From: Streptomyces monashensis
GTDB taxonomy: Bacteria; Actinomycetota; Actinomycetes; Streptomycetales; Streptomycetaceae
Assembly (NCBI RefSeq): GCF_001866665.1
Contig: NZ_MLYO01000032.1
Location: 62,001 to 126,000, forward strand
Reading direction: 5' to 3'
DNA: 64,000 nucleotides
The notes under the pieces were generated by a model that was not told the DNA's origin, made no database searches, and was given only the letters and a program-made list of their open reading frames with translations. Positions within the stretch are counted from its first letter, which is position 1. Each line of letters begins with the position of its first letter. Positions 52,115 to 60,455 of this stretch are shown here, in pieces. The translations under genes were made by a program, and so were the position numbers.

Positions 52115-52377
52115 TCCCCCCTGCGCTTACGCCGCCGCAGCCCCGAGGCGTGCAGCAGCCGCACCACCGTGCGGCTGCTGACCTCCACCGCCCCCGCCGC
52201 CACCACGTCCGCGTACCGGCGCTCCGGAACGTCGTAGTGGTCGCCGTCGAAGGCGCGGACGGGGATGTCCAACGTCGCGGCGAACGCGTGCAGTTCGTCG
52301 TACGACACGTCGCTGACCAGATGCGACCACAGGCGCCCGTGCCCGGGCCAGGTGGGCGGGTCGATGTAGAGGGTCAC
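52096..52377 (-). CDS. DUF4031 protein
   Basis: 93 residues: TLYIDPPTWPGHGRLWSHLVSD, then YDELHAFAATLDIPVRAFDGDHYDVPERRY, with a very basic C-terminus. Small conserved family of unknown function with His/Asp pattern. GTG 52377 start. Lies 36 bases after the next upstream gene on the same strand. Confidence 0.87.
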   Translation of the reverse strand: MTLYIDPPTWPGHGRLWSHLVSDVSYDELHAFAATLDIPVRAFDGDHYDVPERRYADVVAAGAVEVSSRTVVRLLHASGLRRRKRRGDQARRR

Positions 52378-52413
52378 GGGGTCACCGGTGCCTCAGGCCG
52401 CACGCCGCCCGCC

Positions 52414-52824
52414 TCACGACGAAGCCGCCGGGCCCGCGGCCGAGCCCAGGGAGCCGACCGCCGCGACCTTCACGCCCGCCTTGTGGCAGACCCAGTGCGG
52501 GTCGGGGCCCAGCTCCGGCTCCACGTCGAGGGCGTGCGGGTCGCCCGAGCCGCACACCGGGCACAGCGGCCAGCGGCCGTACCGCTCCAGCAGCGCGTCC
52601 TGCACGTCCTGCGCGACCAGCCCGGCGACGTACGCCACCCCGTCCGGCCACTGCTCGACCCACCAGCGCCGTTCCGCCACGGAGTCCTCGACCAGCGAGA
52701 CCACGTCCGCCTGCGCGACCTCGCCCGCGACCAGATCGGCCAGCACCAGCGCACGGGCGGCGTGCAGGGCCTGTTCGAGAGGCGTGACGGGATGGGCCGG
52801 GTTGGCGGGATCGACGGGGTCCAT
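52414..52824 (-). CDS. Hypothetical protein with two-Cys motif
   Basis: 136 residues from ATG 52824. Helical N-terminal part (LEQALHAARALVLADLVAGEV), and CPVCGSGDPHALDV with HWVCHKAG later, a possible small metal ribbon. ATG 52824 is 7 bases after CACAAT (possible -10), so it is preferred to ATG 52833 which overlaps it. Probably in an operon with DUF4031. Unknown function. Confidence 0.75.
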   Translation of the reverse strand: MDPVDPANPAHPVTPLEQALHAARALVLADLVAGEVAQADVVSLVEDSVAERRWWVEQWPDGVAYVAGLVAQDVQDALLERYGRWPLCPVCGSGDPHALDVEPELGPDPHWVCHKAGVKVAAVGSLGSAAGPAASS

Positions 52825-52861
52825 GAAACCCATTGTGCGCACTCTTGACCGCCGCACCGAA

Positions 52862-52909
52862 CCGAAAATATCTTTCACGTGTGACCCAGGACGTGAAGGA
52901 AAGTTTCGG
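52862..52909. promoter_or_regulatory. Large imperfect dyad over the MurR-like start codon (possible autoregulatory operator)
   Basis: CCGAAAATATCTTTC (52862-52876) and GAAGGAAAGTTTCGG (52895-52909) are imperfect inverted copies with CCGAAA/TTTCGG ends. The -10-like TATCTT (52869-52874) lies in the left arm, 6 bases before GTG 52881, so binding would block transcription. RpiR-family proteins often recognise GAAA/TTTC arms. Confidence 0.45.
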
Positions 52910-53786
52910 CAGTCCGGGCGGATCCCTCGCCGCGAAGGTGCGCACCCTCGCCCCTTCCATGACCCGGTCCATGCAGCGCGTCGCCGAGGCCGTCGCGAAC
53001 GACCCGGCCGGCTGCGCCGCCCTCACGGTCACCGGCCTCGCCGAACTGACCGGCACCAGCGAGGCCACGGTCGTCCGCACCGCCCGCCTGCTCGGCTACC
53101 CGGGATACCGGGACCTGCGGCTCGCCCTGGCCGGGCTGGCCGCACAGCAGCAGTCGGGCCGGGCACCGGCCATCACGACCGACATCGCGGTGGACGACCC
53201 CATCGCCGACGTCGTCACCAAGCTGGCCTACGAGGAGCAGCAGACCCTCGCCGACACCGCCGCCGGACTGGACACCGCCCAGCTCGGCGCCGCCGTCACC
53301 GCGTTGGCGGGCGCCCGCCGGACGGACGTGTACGGCATCGGCGCCTCCGGCCTCGTCGCCCAGGACCTCACCCAGAAGCTCCTGCGCATCGGCCTCATAG
53401 CCCACGCCCACAGCGATCCGCACCTCGCCGTGACCAACGCGGTGCAGCTCCGCTCGGGCGACGTGGCGATCGCGATCACCCACTCCGGCTCGACGGGGGA
53501 CGTCATCGAGCCGCTGCGGGTCGCGTTCGAACACGGGGCGACGACCATCGCGATCACCGGCCGGCCCGACTCGCCGATCACCCAGTACGCCGACCACGTG
53601 CTGGCCACGTCCACCTCACGGGAGAGCGAGCTGCGACCCGCCGCGATGTCCTCGCGGACGAGTCAACTGCTCGTGGTGGACTGCCTGTTCGTGGGTGTGG
53701 CCCAGCGGACGTACGAGACGGCTGCGCCGGCTTTGGCCGCTTCCTACGAGGCCTTGGCTCATCGGCACCGGAGTGGTTCGCGATAG
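52881..53786 (+). CDS. RpiR/MurR-family regulator (HTH plus SIS)
   Basis: 301 residues. HTH with AALTVTGLAELTGTSEATVVRTARLLGYPGYRDLRLAL, then a SIS sugar-phosphate domain (VYGIGASGLVAQDLTQKLLR, AITHSGSTGDVIEPL, AITGRPDSPI). Next to murQ it is likely a MurR-like sensor of MurNAc-6-phosphate. GTG 52881 is probably leaderless. Divergent from the 52414 gene by 56 bases. Confidence 0.92.
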   Translation: MTQDVKESFGSPGGSLAAKVRTLAPSMTRSMQRVAEAVANDPAGCAALTVTGLAELTGTSEATVVRTARLLGYPGYRDLRLALAGLAAQQQSGRAPAITTDIAVDDPIADVVTKLAYEEQQTLADTAAGLDTAQLGAAVTALAGARRTDVYGIGASGLVAQDLTQKLLRIGLIAHAHSDPHLAVTNAVQLRSGDVAIAITHSGSTGDVIEPLRVAFEHGATTIAITGRPDSPITQYADHVLATSTSRESELRPAAMSSRTSQLLVVDCLFVGVAQRTYETAAPALAASYEALAHRHRSGSR

Positions 53787-53897
53787 ACCGTAGGACTGAC
53801 CATGGAGGGGATCTGCGGGTCCGTAGTGGCTGATCGCGCAGTTCCCCGCGCCTCTAGGGAATTGCACCCGACCCGCACTGGAAAGAGCCGACCCCCC

Positions 53898-54821
53898 ATG
53901 ACCTCGCCCGACCTGCGCAGCCAACTGGCCTCCCTGACCACCGAGGCCTTCCGACCCGAGCTCGCCGACATCGACCGCCTGCCCACCCCCGACCTCGCCC
54001 GCCTGATGAACGGCGAGGACGCCGCCGTGCCCACGGCCGTCGCGCGACGCCTCCCGGAGATCTCCGCCGCCATCGACGCCGTCGCCGAACGGATGGCGCG
54101 CGGCGGCCGGCTGATCTACGCCGGCGCCGGTACGGCGGGCCGGCTCGGCGTCCTGGACGCCTCCGAGTGCCCGCCCACCTTCAACACCGACCCCGCCCAG
54201 GTCGTCGGCCTGATCGCGGGCGGCCCCACGGCCATGGTCACCTCGGTGGAGGGAGCCGAGGACTCCACGGAGCTGGCCCGCCAGGACCTGGACGCGCTGA
54301 AACTCACACCCGATGACACCGTTGTCGGCATCTCCGCCTCCGGCCGCACCCCCTACGCGATCGGCGCCGTCGCACACGCCCGCGCGCAGGGCGCCCTGAC
54401 CATCGGCCTGGCCTGCAACGAGCACAGCGCGCTCGCGGCCGCCGCCGAGCACGGCATCGAGGTCGTCGTCGGACCCGAACTGATCACCGGCTCGACCCGT
54501 CTGAAGGCCGGCACGGCCCAGAAACTCGTCCTGAACATGCTGTCGACGATCACGATGATCCGGCTGGGCAAGACGTACGGGAACCTGATGGTCGACGTCC
54601 GGGCCTCGAACGACAAGCTCCGGGCCCGCTCCCGCCGCATCGTCTCCCTCGCCACCGGCGCGGCGGACGACGAGATCGAGCGGGCGCTGGCCGAGTCCGG
54701 CGGCGAGGCGAAGAACGCGATCCTCGCCCTCCTCGCCGACGTCGACGGCCCCACGGCCGCCCGCCTTCTGGAGGAGTCCGGCGGCCGTCTGCGTGCCGCG
54801 CTGGCGCACGCGCCCCGCTGA
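53898..54821 (+). CDS. murQ: N-acetylmuramic acid 6-phosphate etherase
   Basis: 307 residues. Cleaves the lactyl ether of MurNAc-6-phosphate to GlcNAc-6-phosphate and D-lactate in cell-wall recycling. SIS fold with IYAGAGTAGRLGVLDASECPPTF, VGISASGRTPYAIGA and the C-terminal KTYGNLMVDVRASNDKLRAR, all family marks. ATG 53898. The 110 bases upstream contain a GCGCAGTTCCCCGCGCC-type Streptomyces repeat, a possible leader stem. Confidence 0.95.
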   Translation: MTSPDLRSQLASLTTEAFRPELADIDRLPTPDLARLMNGEDAAVPTAVARRLPEISAAIDAVAERMARGGRLIYAGAGTAGRLGVLDASECPPTFNTDPAQVVGLIAGGPTAMVTSVEGAEDSTELARQDLDALKLTPDDTVVGISASGRTPYAIGAVAHARAQGALTIGLACNEHSALAAAAEHGIEVVVGPELITGSTRLKAGTAQKLVLNMLSTITMIRLGKTYGNLMVDVRASNDKLRARSRRIVSLATGAADDEIERALAESGGEAKNAILALLADVDGPTAARLLEESGGRLRAALAHAPR

Positions 54822-54837
54822 CCCGCACGCTCGGGGC

Positions 54838-56202
54838 GTGCGCATCGACCCCGCCTCCACCGCGACCGCCGTCCTCGCCCTGGTCGGCGGCCCGGCCAAC
54901 GTCACCTCCGCGACCCACTGCATGACCCGCCTCCGGTTGACCCTCGCCGACCCGACGGCGGTGGACGAGGCGGCCCTGCGGGCGGTCCCGGAGGTGCTGG
55001 GCCTGGTCGCCGACGGCCCGGACTGCCAGGTCGTGCTCGGGCCGGGGGTGGTCGAGGAGGTCACCGAGGCGGTGACGAGGACGGTGGCGGAGGCGGCGGC
55101 GCGGGCCGACAAGGGAGGAACGGAGCAGGAGACGGACGTCAGGACCGCCCTGCGCCGGATCGCGAACGTCTTCGTCCCCCTCATCCCCGCCCTCGTCGGC
55201 TGCGGCATCCTCGCCGGCCTCAACGGCCTTCTGCTGAACGCCGGTTGGTTCCCCTCCCTGTCCCCCGCCCTGTCCGTGATCGCCTCCGCCTTCCTCGCCC
55301 TGATCGCGGTGTTCGTCGGCGTCGACACGGCGCGGGAGTTCGGCGGCACCCCGGTGCTCGGCGGGGCCGCCGCGGCCGTCGTCGTGTACCCGGGAGTGTC
55401 GAAGGTGACGGCGTTCGGGGCCCACCTGTCCCCCGGCCAGGGCGGCGTGCTCGGCGCCCTCGCCGCCGCGTTCCTGGCCACCCGTGTGGAGAAGTGGGTA
55501 CGGGGCCGGGTACCGGGCGCGCTGGACGTCCTGCTCACACCGACGGTCACCGTGCTCGTCTCCGGCCTCGTGACGCTGTACGGCCTGATGTACGCGGCCG
55601 GCGCGGCGGCGTCGGCGATCGGCACGGCGGCGAACTGGCTCCTGACCACGGCCGGCGCGGCGGCGGGCCTGGTGCTGGGCGGTCTGTTCCTCCCCCTGGT
55701 GATGCTGGGCCTGCACCAGGCCCTGATCCCCATCCACACCACCCTCATCACACAACAGGGCTACACGGTCCTCCTCCCCCTCCTCTCCATGGCGGGCGCG
55801 GGCCAGGTGGGCGCGTCGCTCGCGGTGTACGTCCGCCTGCGCCACGACGGCGAACTGCGTACGACGATCCGCTCGGCCCTCCCGGCCGGCCTGCTCGGTG
55901 TGGGCGAACCCCTGATCTACGGCGTGTGCCTGCCGCTGGGCCGGCCCTTCCTGACGGCGTGCGCGGGCGGGGCCGCGGGCGGGGCGTTCGTCGGCTTCTT
56001 CGCGATGCTCGGCACCACGGTGGGCGCGACCGCGATCGGCCCGTCGGGCTGGGCCCTGTTCCCGCTGCTGACGGGCAACCGGGGCGCGGGCGCGGCGGTC
56101 GCCGTCTACGCGGGCGGCCTGCTCACCGGCTACGCGGTCGGCTTCGTGGCGACGTACCTCTTCGGCCTCCCGCGCGCCCCCCGGCCGAGCGCCGCCGTGT
56201 GA
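54838..56202 (+). CDS. PTS EIIBC permease (probable MurNAc/GlcNAc-type)
   Basis: 454 residues. An EIIB domain (1-85) with the phospho-Cys in TSATHCMTRLRLTL, then an EIIC glucose-superfamily membrane domain (about 100-450) with VFVPLIPALVGCGILAG and AGLLGVGEPLIYGV, about ten helices. No EIIA part, as in MurP, which uses the general EIIA. GTG 54838 is 17 bases after the murQ stop. Uptake and phosphorylation of MurNAc or a related amino sugar is inferred from murQ and MurR-like neighbours. Confidence 0.9.
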   Translation: MRIDPASTATAVLALVGGPANVTSATHCMTRLRLTLADPTAVDEAALRAVPEVLGLVADGPDCQVVLGPGVVEEVTEAVTRTVAEAAARADKGGTEQETDVRTALRRIANVFVPLIPALVGCGILAGLNGLLLNAGWFPSLSPALSVIASAFLALIAVFVGVDTAREFGGTPVLGGAAAAVVVYPGVSKVTAFGAHLSPGQGGVLGALAAAFLATRVEKWVRGRVPGALDVLLTPTVTVLVSGLVTLYGLMYAAGAAASAIGTAANWLLTTAGAAAGLVLGGLFLPLVMLGLHQALIPIHTTLITQQGYTVLLPLLSMAGAGQVGASLAVYVRLRHDGELRTTIRSALPAGLLGVGEPLIYGVCLPLGRPFLTACAGGAAGGAFVGFFAMLGTTVGATAIGPSGWALFPLLTGNRGAGAAVAVYAGGLLTGYAVGFVATYLFGLPRAPRPSAAV

Positions 56203-56232
56203 CGCACGACGGTGGCCGCTCGTTGCCTCAGC

Positions 56233-56535
56233 ATGACGACGATGAAGTTCCTCGCCACGGCCGCCCTCACCGCCGCCTCCGCCGCCGCGCTGGCCGCCCC
56301 CGCCCACGCCGACGCCCCGGCCGACACGGCCACCACGCCCACCGCCAAGGCCGCCCACGGCAACGGCCAGTGGACGATCTCCGACACCGCGAACTGCGCC
56401 GACACCCTCGCCGTGGTCCCCGTCCTCAAGCAGGTCTCGCCGCTGCAAGTGCGCGAGAACACCCCCACGTGCGGCGCGGGCAGCCTGATCCGCCCGGGCC
56501 ACCGGGGCCACCTGGGCCCGCACGGCAACCGCTGA
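56233..56535 (+). CDS. Small secreted protein
   Basis: 100 residues. Clear Sec signal (MKFLATAALTAASAAALAAP, cleavage after AHA near residue 27-29). Mature part about 70 residues with two Cys (ISDTANCADTL, NTPTCGAG), and a Gly/His/Arg-rich end. Not a chaplin or rodlin by sequence. Start ATG 56233 or 56242. Convergent with the next gene. Function unknown. Confidence 0.75.
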   Translation: MTTMKFLATAALTAASAAALAAPAHADAPADTATTPTAKAAHGNGQWTISDTANCADTLAVVPVLKQVSPLQVRENTPTCGAGSLIRPGHRGHLGPHGNR

Positions 56536-56543
56536 CGCCGGTC

Positions 56544-57193
56544 CTACGGGGCGCGCCAGACGAGGGTGTAGCGCCAGAAGAGCCGGCGGCGGAGCCGGAC
56601 CCCGAGAAGAATCCGCCGGGCCTCGCGACCGATCTCGGCGAAGGTCACCTCCGGATCCCGGACGGGAGCGGTCATCGAAACGGGCCGGTGCGACGTGGCC
56701 CGCCCCCGGTTCTTCACCCACCCGATGAACGGATTGAGCGCTACGGCCGCCAGCCCGAGCGCGTGGTCGAGCCCCCCTTCCGCCCGCGCACAGCCGACGA
56801 CGACCAGGGTGCCGCCGCTCGCCAACTCCTCCCGGAACCGGACGAGAGTCCCGGCGAAGGGAAGGTGGTGGAGTACGGCGACGCAGGTGATGACGTCGTA
56901 GGGACCCGGGGGAAGGCGGCCGGGCGCCTCGGCGAGTACGTAGGCACGGGGGCATCGACGGAGGTCGACTCCCTCGCCCGCCCGAGAATCCCCGCATCGG
57001 CATCGACCCCCACGACCGCCTCCGCCCGCCGCCCGGCCAGCCGCCGCACCAGCTCCCCGCTGCCGCACCCCACGTCCAGGACCCGCCCGGCCGCGCGGGG
57101 CAACTGCCGCAGCAGCCAGCGGTGACAGTGGGCGTTGTGGTCCCAGGGGTAGGCGGCGTTCAAGCGGTGCAGGGCCTCGACCAGTCTGCTCAA
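56544..57193 (-). pseudogene. Frameshifted class-I SAM methyltransferase
   Basis: TTG 57193 opens a frame with motif I (VLDVGCGSGELVRRLAG, GVDADAGILGRARE) up to about 56990. The rest of the enzyme (PPGPYDVITCVAVLHHLPF, SGGTLVVVGCAR) is in the adjacent frame to a stop at 56544. A one-base loss near the G-rich stretch 56985-57000 explains both. The TTG overlaps the upstream stop as TTGA, so the original start is clear. Sequencing error or ribosomal shift cannot be excluded. Confidence 0.8.
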
Positions 57194-57438
57194 CGGCTGC
57201 GCCTCTGCCGGTTCACCTGCCGCACCTTGACCCGCAGTTCCTCACCGACGGACATCGCGTTCAGCACGTCCGTCAGCCGCTCGGCGGTACGGACATTGCA
57301 GCGTCCCAGGTCGACCAACGCAAACGGTTCGCCACTCGCACCGGTCACCGGATCGACACACAGGGACGGCAACCGCACACCGACCCCGGCGAGCGCGTCC
57401 CGCAGCGACTCCACGATCTCTTCGGTGGTGCGCAGCAT
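57190..57438 (-). CDS. Small conserved hypothetical protein coupled to the methyltransferase
   Basis: 82 residues, ATG 57438 with GGAGG 6 bases upstream. Helix MLRTTEEIVESLRDALAGVG, central LPSLCVDPVTGASGEPFALVDLGRC, then a second helix. Similar small proteins occur beside XRE-DUF397 pairs in Streptomyces. Divergent from the XRE gene at 57549. Unknown function. Confidence 0.72.
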   Translation of the reverse strand: MLRTTEEIVESLRDALAGVGVRLPSLCVDPVTGASGEPFALVDLGRCNVRTAERLTDVLNAMSVGEELRVKVRQVNRQRRSR

Positions 57439-57548
57439 TTCCAACCTCCACGGCGGGTCCCAGATTTGCTACACAGCGTGGTCGACAGCTCGCTAGCCTG
57501 GCCAGATACGGCATCCCAACAATGCAAACTGTGGGAGAGGGACTCGCT

Positions 57549-58388
57549 ATGGCCGGCCCCAAAGACCTGGACCCGTCCTCCTCGCCGCGCGCCATGCTGG
57601 GCGCCGAGTTACGGCATGCCCGTGAGCGGAAGGGGCTGAGCCAGGAGCAGCTGGGCCAACGGCTTTTCGTGAGCGGGTCGTTCGTCGGACAGCTGGAGTC
57701 GGGGGCGCGGCGGATGCAGCTGGAGCACGCGCGGCTGCTGGACGAAGTTCTGGAGACGAACGGCTTCTTCCTGCGGAACTGCAAGGCGGCGGCCAAGTCG
57801 AAGTATGAGGAGCCCTTCGCGGAGGCGGCGGAGGCCGAGGCTCAGGCCACAGCGATCAGGGAGTACGCACCCTCCCTGATCCCCGGACTGCTCCAGACAC
57901 GCGCGTACGCACAGGCCGTGAACCGCGCGTACGACCCGATGGCACTGGAGGCGACCATCGACGAGTGGGTGGAGGGGCGGATGGAGCGGATCCGCCTGCT
58001 CGACAACCCAACAAAGCCGTTGTTGTGGACGGTGCTTGACGAGGCGGCGCTTCGCCGGGAGACCGGCGGCCGGGTCGTGATGGCGGAGAGCCTGCGCCAC
58101 ATCGCGGACCTGATCCGCCGGAACCGGGTCATCGTGCAGGTACTGCCGCTCAGCGCGGGAGCGCACGCGGCGATCCAGGGCGCCCTCAAGCTGATGGAGT
58201 TCGCGGACGCCCCTCCGCTGGCCTACTTCGAGGGAGTGCGCACGGGGCGGCTGGAGGACGACCCTGCCACCGTCGCCCAACTGAGATTCACGTTCGACCT
58301 CCTCGTGGCCTCCGCACTCTCGCGGGAGAAGTCCCTGGCCCTGATCGAGGCGTTGGCGCAGGATTACACACATGAAGAACACCCCTGA
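57549..58388 (+). CDS. XRE-family regulator, HTH plus DUF5753
   Basis: 279 residues. HTH LSQEQLGQRLFVSGSFVGQLESG (about 30-55), DUF5753 with SLIPGLLQTRAYAQAVNRAY and VQVLPLSAGAHAAIQG. ATG 57549 has GAGAGGGA upstream. It overlaps the DUF397 gene by 17 bases. Third intact XRE-DUF397 pair in the window; the ligand or partner is unknown. Confidence 0.93.
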   Translation: MAGPKDLDPSSSPRAMLGAELRHARERKGLSQEQLGQRLFVSGSFVGQLESGARRMQLEHARLLDEVLETNGFFLRNCKAAAKSKYEEPFAEAAEAEAQATAIREYAPSLIPGLLQTRAYAQAVNRAYDPMALEATIDEWVEGRMERIRLLDNPTKPLLWTVLDEAALRRETGGRVVMAESLRHIADLIRRNRVIVQVLPLSAGAHAAIQGALKLMEFADAPPLAYFEGVRTGRLEDDPATVAQLRFTFDLLVASALSREKSLALIEALAQDYTHEEHP

Positions 58389-58569
58389 CTACGACCTGAG
58401 CACGACCATATGGATCAAGTCCAGCTACAGCGCTGGCGGCAACAACTGCCTGGAAGTCACCACCGCCCACCGGACGCTCGTCCCCGTCCGAGACTCGAAG
58501 GCCCCCCACGGCCCGAAGCTCTTCTTCAGCTCGGCCGCGTGGGCTGCGTTCACCTCGTCCCTCAGGTAG
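58372..58569 (+). CDS. DUF397 protein
   Basis: 65 residues: WIKSSYSAGGNNCLEVTTAH, PVRDSKAPHGPKLFFSSAAWAAF. Translationally coupled to the XRE gene by overlap. Its middle part closely matches the DUF397 protein at 43181 (shared DSKAPHGP). Confidence 0.92.
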   Translation: MKNTPDYDLSTTIWIKSSYSAGGNNCLEVTTAHRTLVPVRDSKAPHGPKLFFSSAAWAAFTSSLR

Positions 58570-58726
58570 CCGTCCCGAATCTCAAGCCCCGAGCTCCCAG
58601 GTCCGAGCGCCCTTTTCAAGGAATGGGCGGAGGGTCTCAACCCACCCTCCCACCCTGCGTGTTGACTTGACGCGTTCGGCTTGCAACGCAGCGTCACATG
58701 CCTCTAACGTGCGGCCATAAGCAAAC

Positions 58727-58762
58727 GGCCCCCGCTGGTGCGCCAACACCGGTGCGGGGGCC
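58727..58762. promoter_or_regulatory. Leader hairpin before the winged-helix gene
   Basis: GGCCCCCGC (58727-58735) pairs with GCGGGGGCC (58754-58762), with an inner GGTG/CACC stem. It lies 33 bases before the ATG. The rest of 58570-58795 shows only a TTGACTTGAC promoter-like stretch near 58663. Attenuator or terminator both possible. Confidence 0.5.
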
Positions 58763-58795
58763 TGACCTACAAGATCGAAGGACACATTCGATCCC

Positions 58796-59713
58796 ATGGC
58801 TTACGCCAACTTTAGTGCTGCCCCTGCCCCCGCGCACCCCTTCCCTCACCCGATGGCCAATCCGGGCTACGGCAAGCGGTCGGTCCCCGGACAACATCCC
58901 CGGACGAACCACGACTTCGCCCACCTCCCCGCCCGCGAAGCCGCCATCGCCGCCTACCTCGACCGGCTTCCCGACGGCGCCGACATCTCCGTAAAGACGC
59001 TGGCCAAGGTGATGCCGTACGGGCAGTGCGCCCTGGGGACCGCCCTCAACCGGCTTCAGAAGGCAGGGCACTTACGGCGCGGACGGGAACGCCTGGCCGG
59101 TGCGGACGGCGTCCGCTGGATCACCCGATCGTGGTGGTCCCGCACCGCACGTGACGACGACTGGTGGGCGACGTTCGCGCGCGGCGACGTACCGCAGCCG
59201 GAACCGCCACCGGAAGACCGGGCCCGCCCGGAAGACCAGGCCCGCCCGGCCCCGACCCGCTCCCGCGCCCACATCCTCCTCGCCGCCCTGGGGCGTACGG
59301 CCCCGGTCCTGTCCCTCTCCGCCGCCGACTGTGCGGAACTCGCTCCGCTGGTGGCGGAGTGGTTCGCCCGGGGAGCCACCGACGAGGCCGTACTCCACGC
59401 CCTGACCGCCGGCCTGCCCAAGCCGGTCCACCACCCGGCCAACCTGGTCCGCAGCCGCCTGACCAAGAAGCTCCCGCCCGAACCCGTACGGCAGCCACCC
59501 CGCCCGCCCCGCCGGATCCTGGAGTGCGCGGAGTGCGGGGTGCCGGGACGGCCGGAGGCGCTGGCAGACGGGCTCTGCCAGGCGTGCAGGGGTGCGCCCC
59601 CGCGTGACCGCGCGCACCCCAATGCGCCCCTGGCGGCTCCCGCAATCCGCTCCTACGCAGCTGAGATGCGTGCTGCGATCTTGCAAAAGCGACAAGAAAG
59701 GACACTGGCATGA
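58796..59713 (+). CDS. Winged-helix protein with C-terminal zinc-ribbon motif
   Basis: 305 residues. Winged-helix-like segment at about 45-100 (LPAREAAIAAYLDRLPDGADISVKTLAKV, GTALNRLQKAGHLRR), variable Pro-rich linker, and near the end ECAECGVP and CQACRG as a four-Cys ribbon. This layout is frequent in Streptomyces; DNA binding is inferred, target unknown. ATG 58796; ATG 58853 alternative. The stop overlaps an ATG at 59710 as ATGA. Confidence 0.78.
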   Translation: MAYANFSAAPAPAHPFPHPMANPGYGKRSVPGQHPRTNHDFAHLPAREAAIAAYLDRLPDGADISVKTLAKVMPYGQCALGTALNRLQKAGHLRRGRERLAGADGVRWITRSWWSRTARDDDWWATFARGDVPQPEPPPEDRARPEDQARPAPTRSRAHILLAALGRTAPVLSLSAADCAELAPLVAEWFARGATDEAVLHALTAGLPKPVHHPANLVRSRLTKKLPPEPVRQPPRPPRRILECAECGVPGRPEALADGLCQACRGAPPRDRAHPNAPLAAPAIRSYAAEMRAAILQKRQERTLA

Positions 59714-59772
59714 CCGCTCCTACGGTCCGACGAGATCACTCGGGGGCACCATGGAAGGAAGGAGGCAATGCC

Positions 59773-60453
59773 ATGACCCCTGACACCGCCGAGCGCCCGC
59801 AGATGTCCGTCGAGGACTTCGAGGAACTTGCCCGCAGGGCTCCGAGGGAGCTGCGCAACCGCCTGGAGTTCCTCGGTGGACGGCTGTGCATCCGGCACGG
59901 TCCGCTCGACGTCGAGGAGTTCGAAGAGCTGGAAGCCACTGCCCCGGAAACCGTGCGGCTGGAGTACATCAACGGAAAGGTAGTAGTCAAAGCCATGCCG
60001 GACGGCAACCACGGAGAGATCTTCATGTGGCTGCTTCGTCAGTGCATGCAACAGCGCCCCGAGCTGAACCTCATGCCCGAGCGGGGCGTCAAGGCCGAGT
60101 CCTACCGTAAGGGCCGCGCCCGTACGGACGGCTTCCTCGCACCCGAGGGCCATTTCAAGGGGCACGGGGAGTGGTCGGAGACCGACGGCGCCCTCATGGC
60201 GGTGGAAATCACCTCACATGACCGCGACACCGACCAACGCGATCGCATCGACAAGCCCATCGGCTACGCCGAGGCCGGTATCCCCGTCTACCTCCTCATC
60301 GATCGCGACAACAACACCCTCACCGTCTTCAGCGAACCGAAGGAAGGCCGCTACCTCCTGTCCCCTCGCTACCCCTGGGGCGCTACCGTCGAGCTGCCGC
60401 CTCCGGTCGGCATCACACTGGACACAGAGAAACTCAAGGACTACGCGGACTGA
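59773..60453 (+). CDS. Uma2-family putative endonuclease with duplicated N-terminal motif
   Basis: 226 residues from ATG 59773 (AAGGAGG upstream; ATG 59710 would be coupled to the previous stop). Uma2 core: PDGNHGEIFMWLL, Asp in ARTDGFLAPEG, Glu in LMAVEITSHD, and GYAEAGIPVYLLID. The family N-terminal motif occurs twice: VEDFEELARRAPRELRNRLEFL (about 12-33) and VEEFEELEATAPETVRLEYI (about 45-64). Role unknown. Confidence 0.85.
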   Translation: MTPDTAERPQMSVEDFEELARRAPRELRNRLEFLGGRLCIRHGPLDVEEFEELEATAPETVRLEYINGKVVVKAMPDGNHGEIFMWLLRQCMQQRPELNLMPERGVKAESYRKGRARTDGFLAPEGHFKGHGEWSETDGALMAVEITSHDRDTDQRDRIDKPIGYAEAGIPVYLLIDRDNNTLTVFSEPKEGRYLLSPRYPWGATVELPPPVGITLDTEKLKDYAD

Positions 60454-60455
60454 CC

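Noticed and set aside
53787..53897. GCGCAGTTCCCCGCGCC sequence upstream of murQ as a specific operator
   Set aside because: This kind of word is a frequent Streptomyces intergenic repeat, so no regulatory role is claimed.
56233..56535. Rodlin or chaplin
   Set aside because: Secreted, small and with two Cys, but the GNV/NS chaplin or rodlin sequence patterns are absent.
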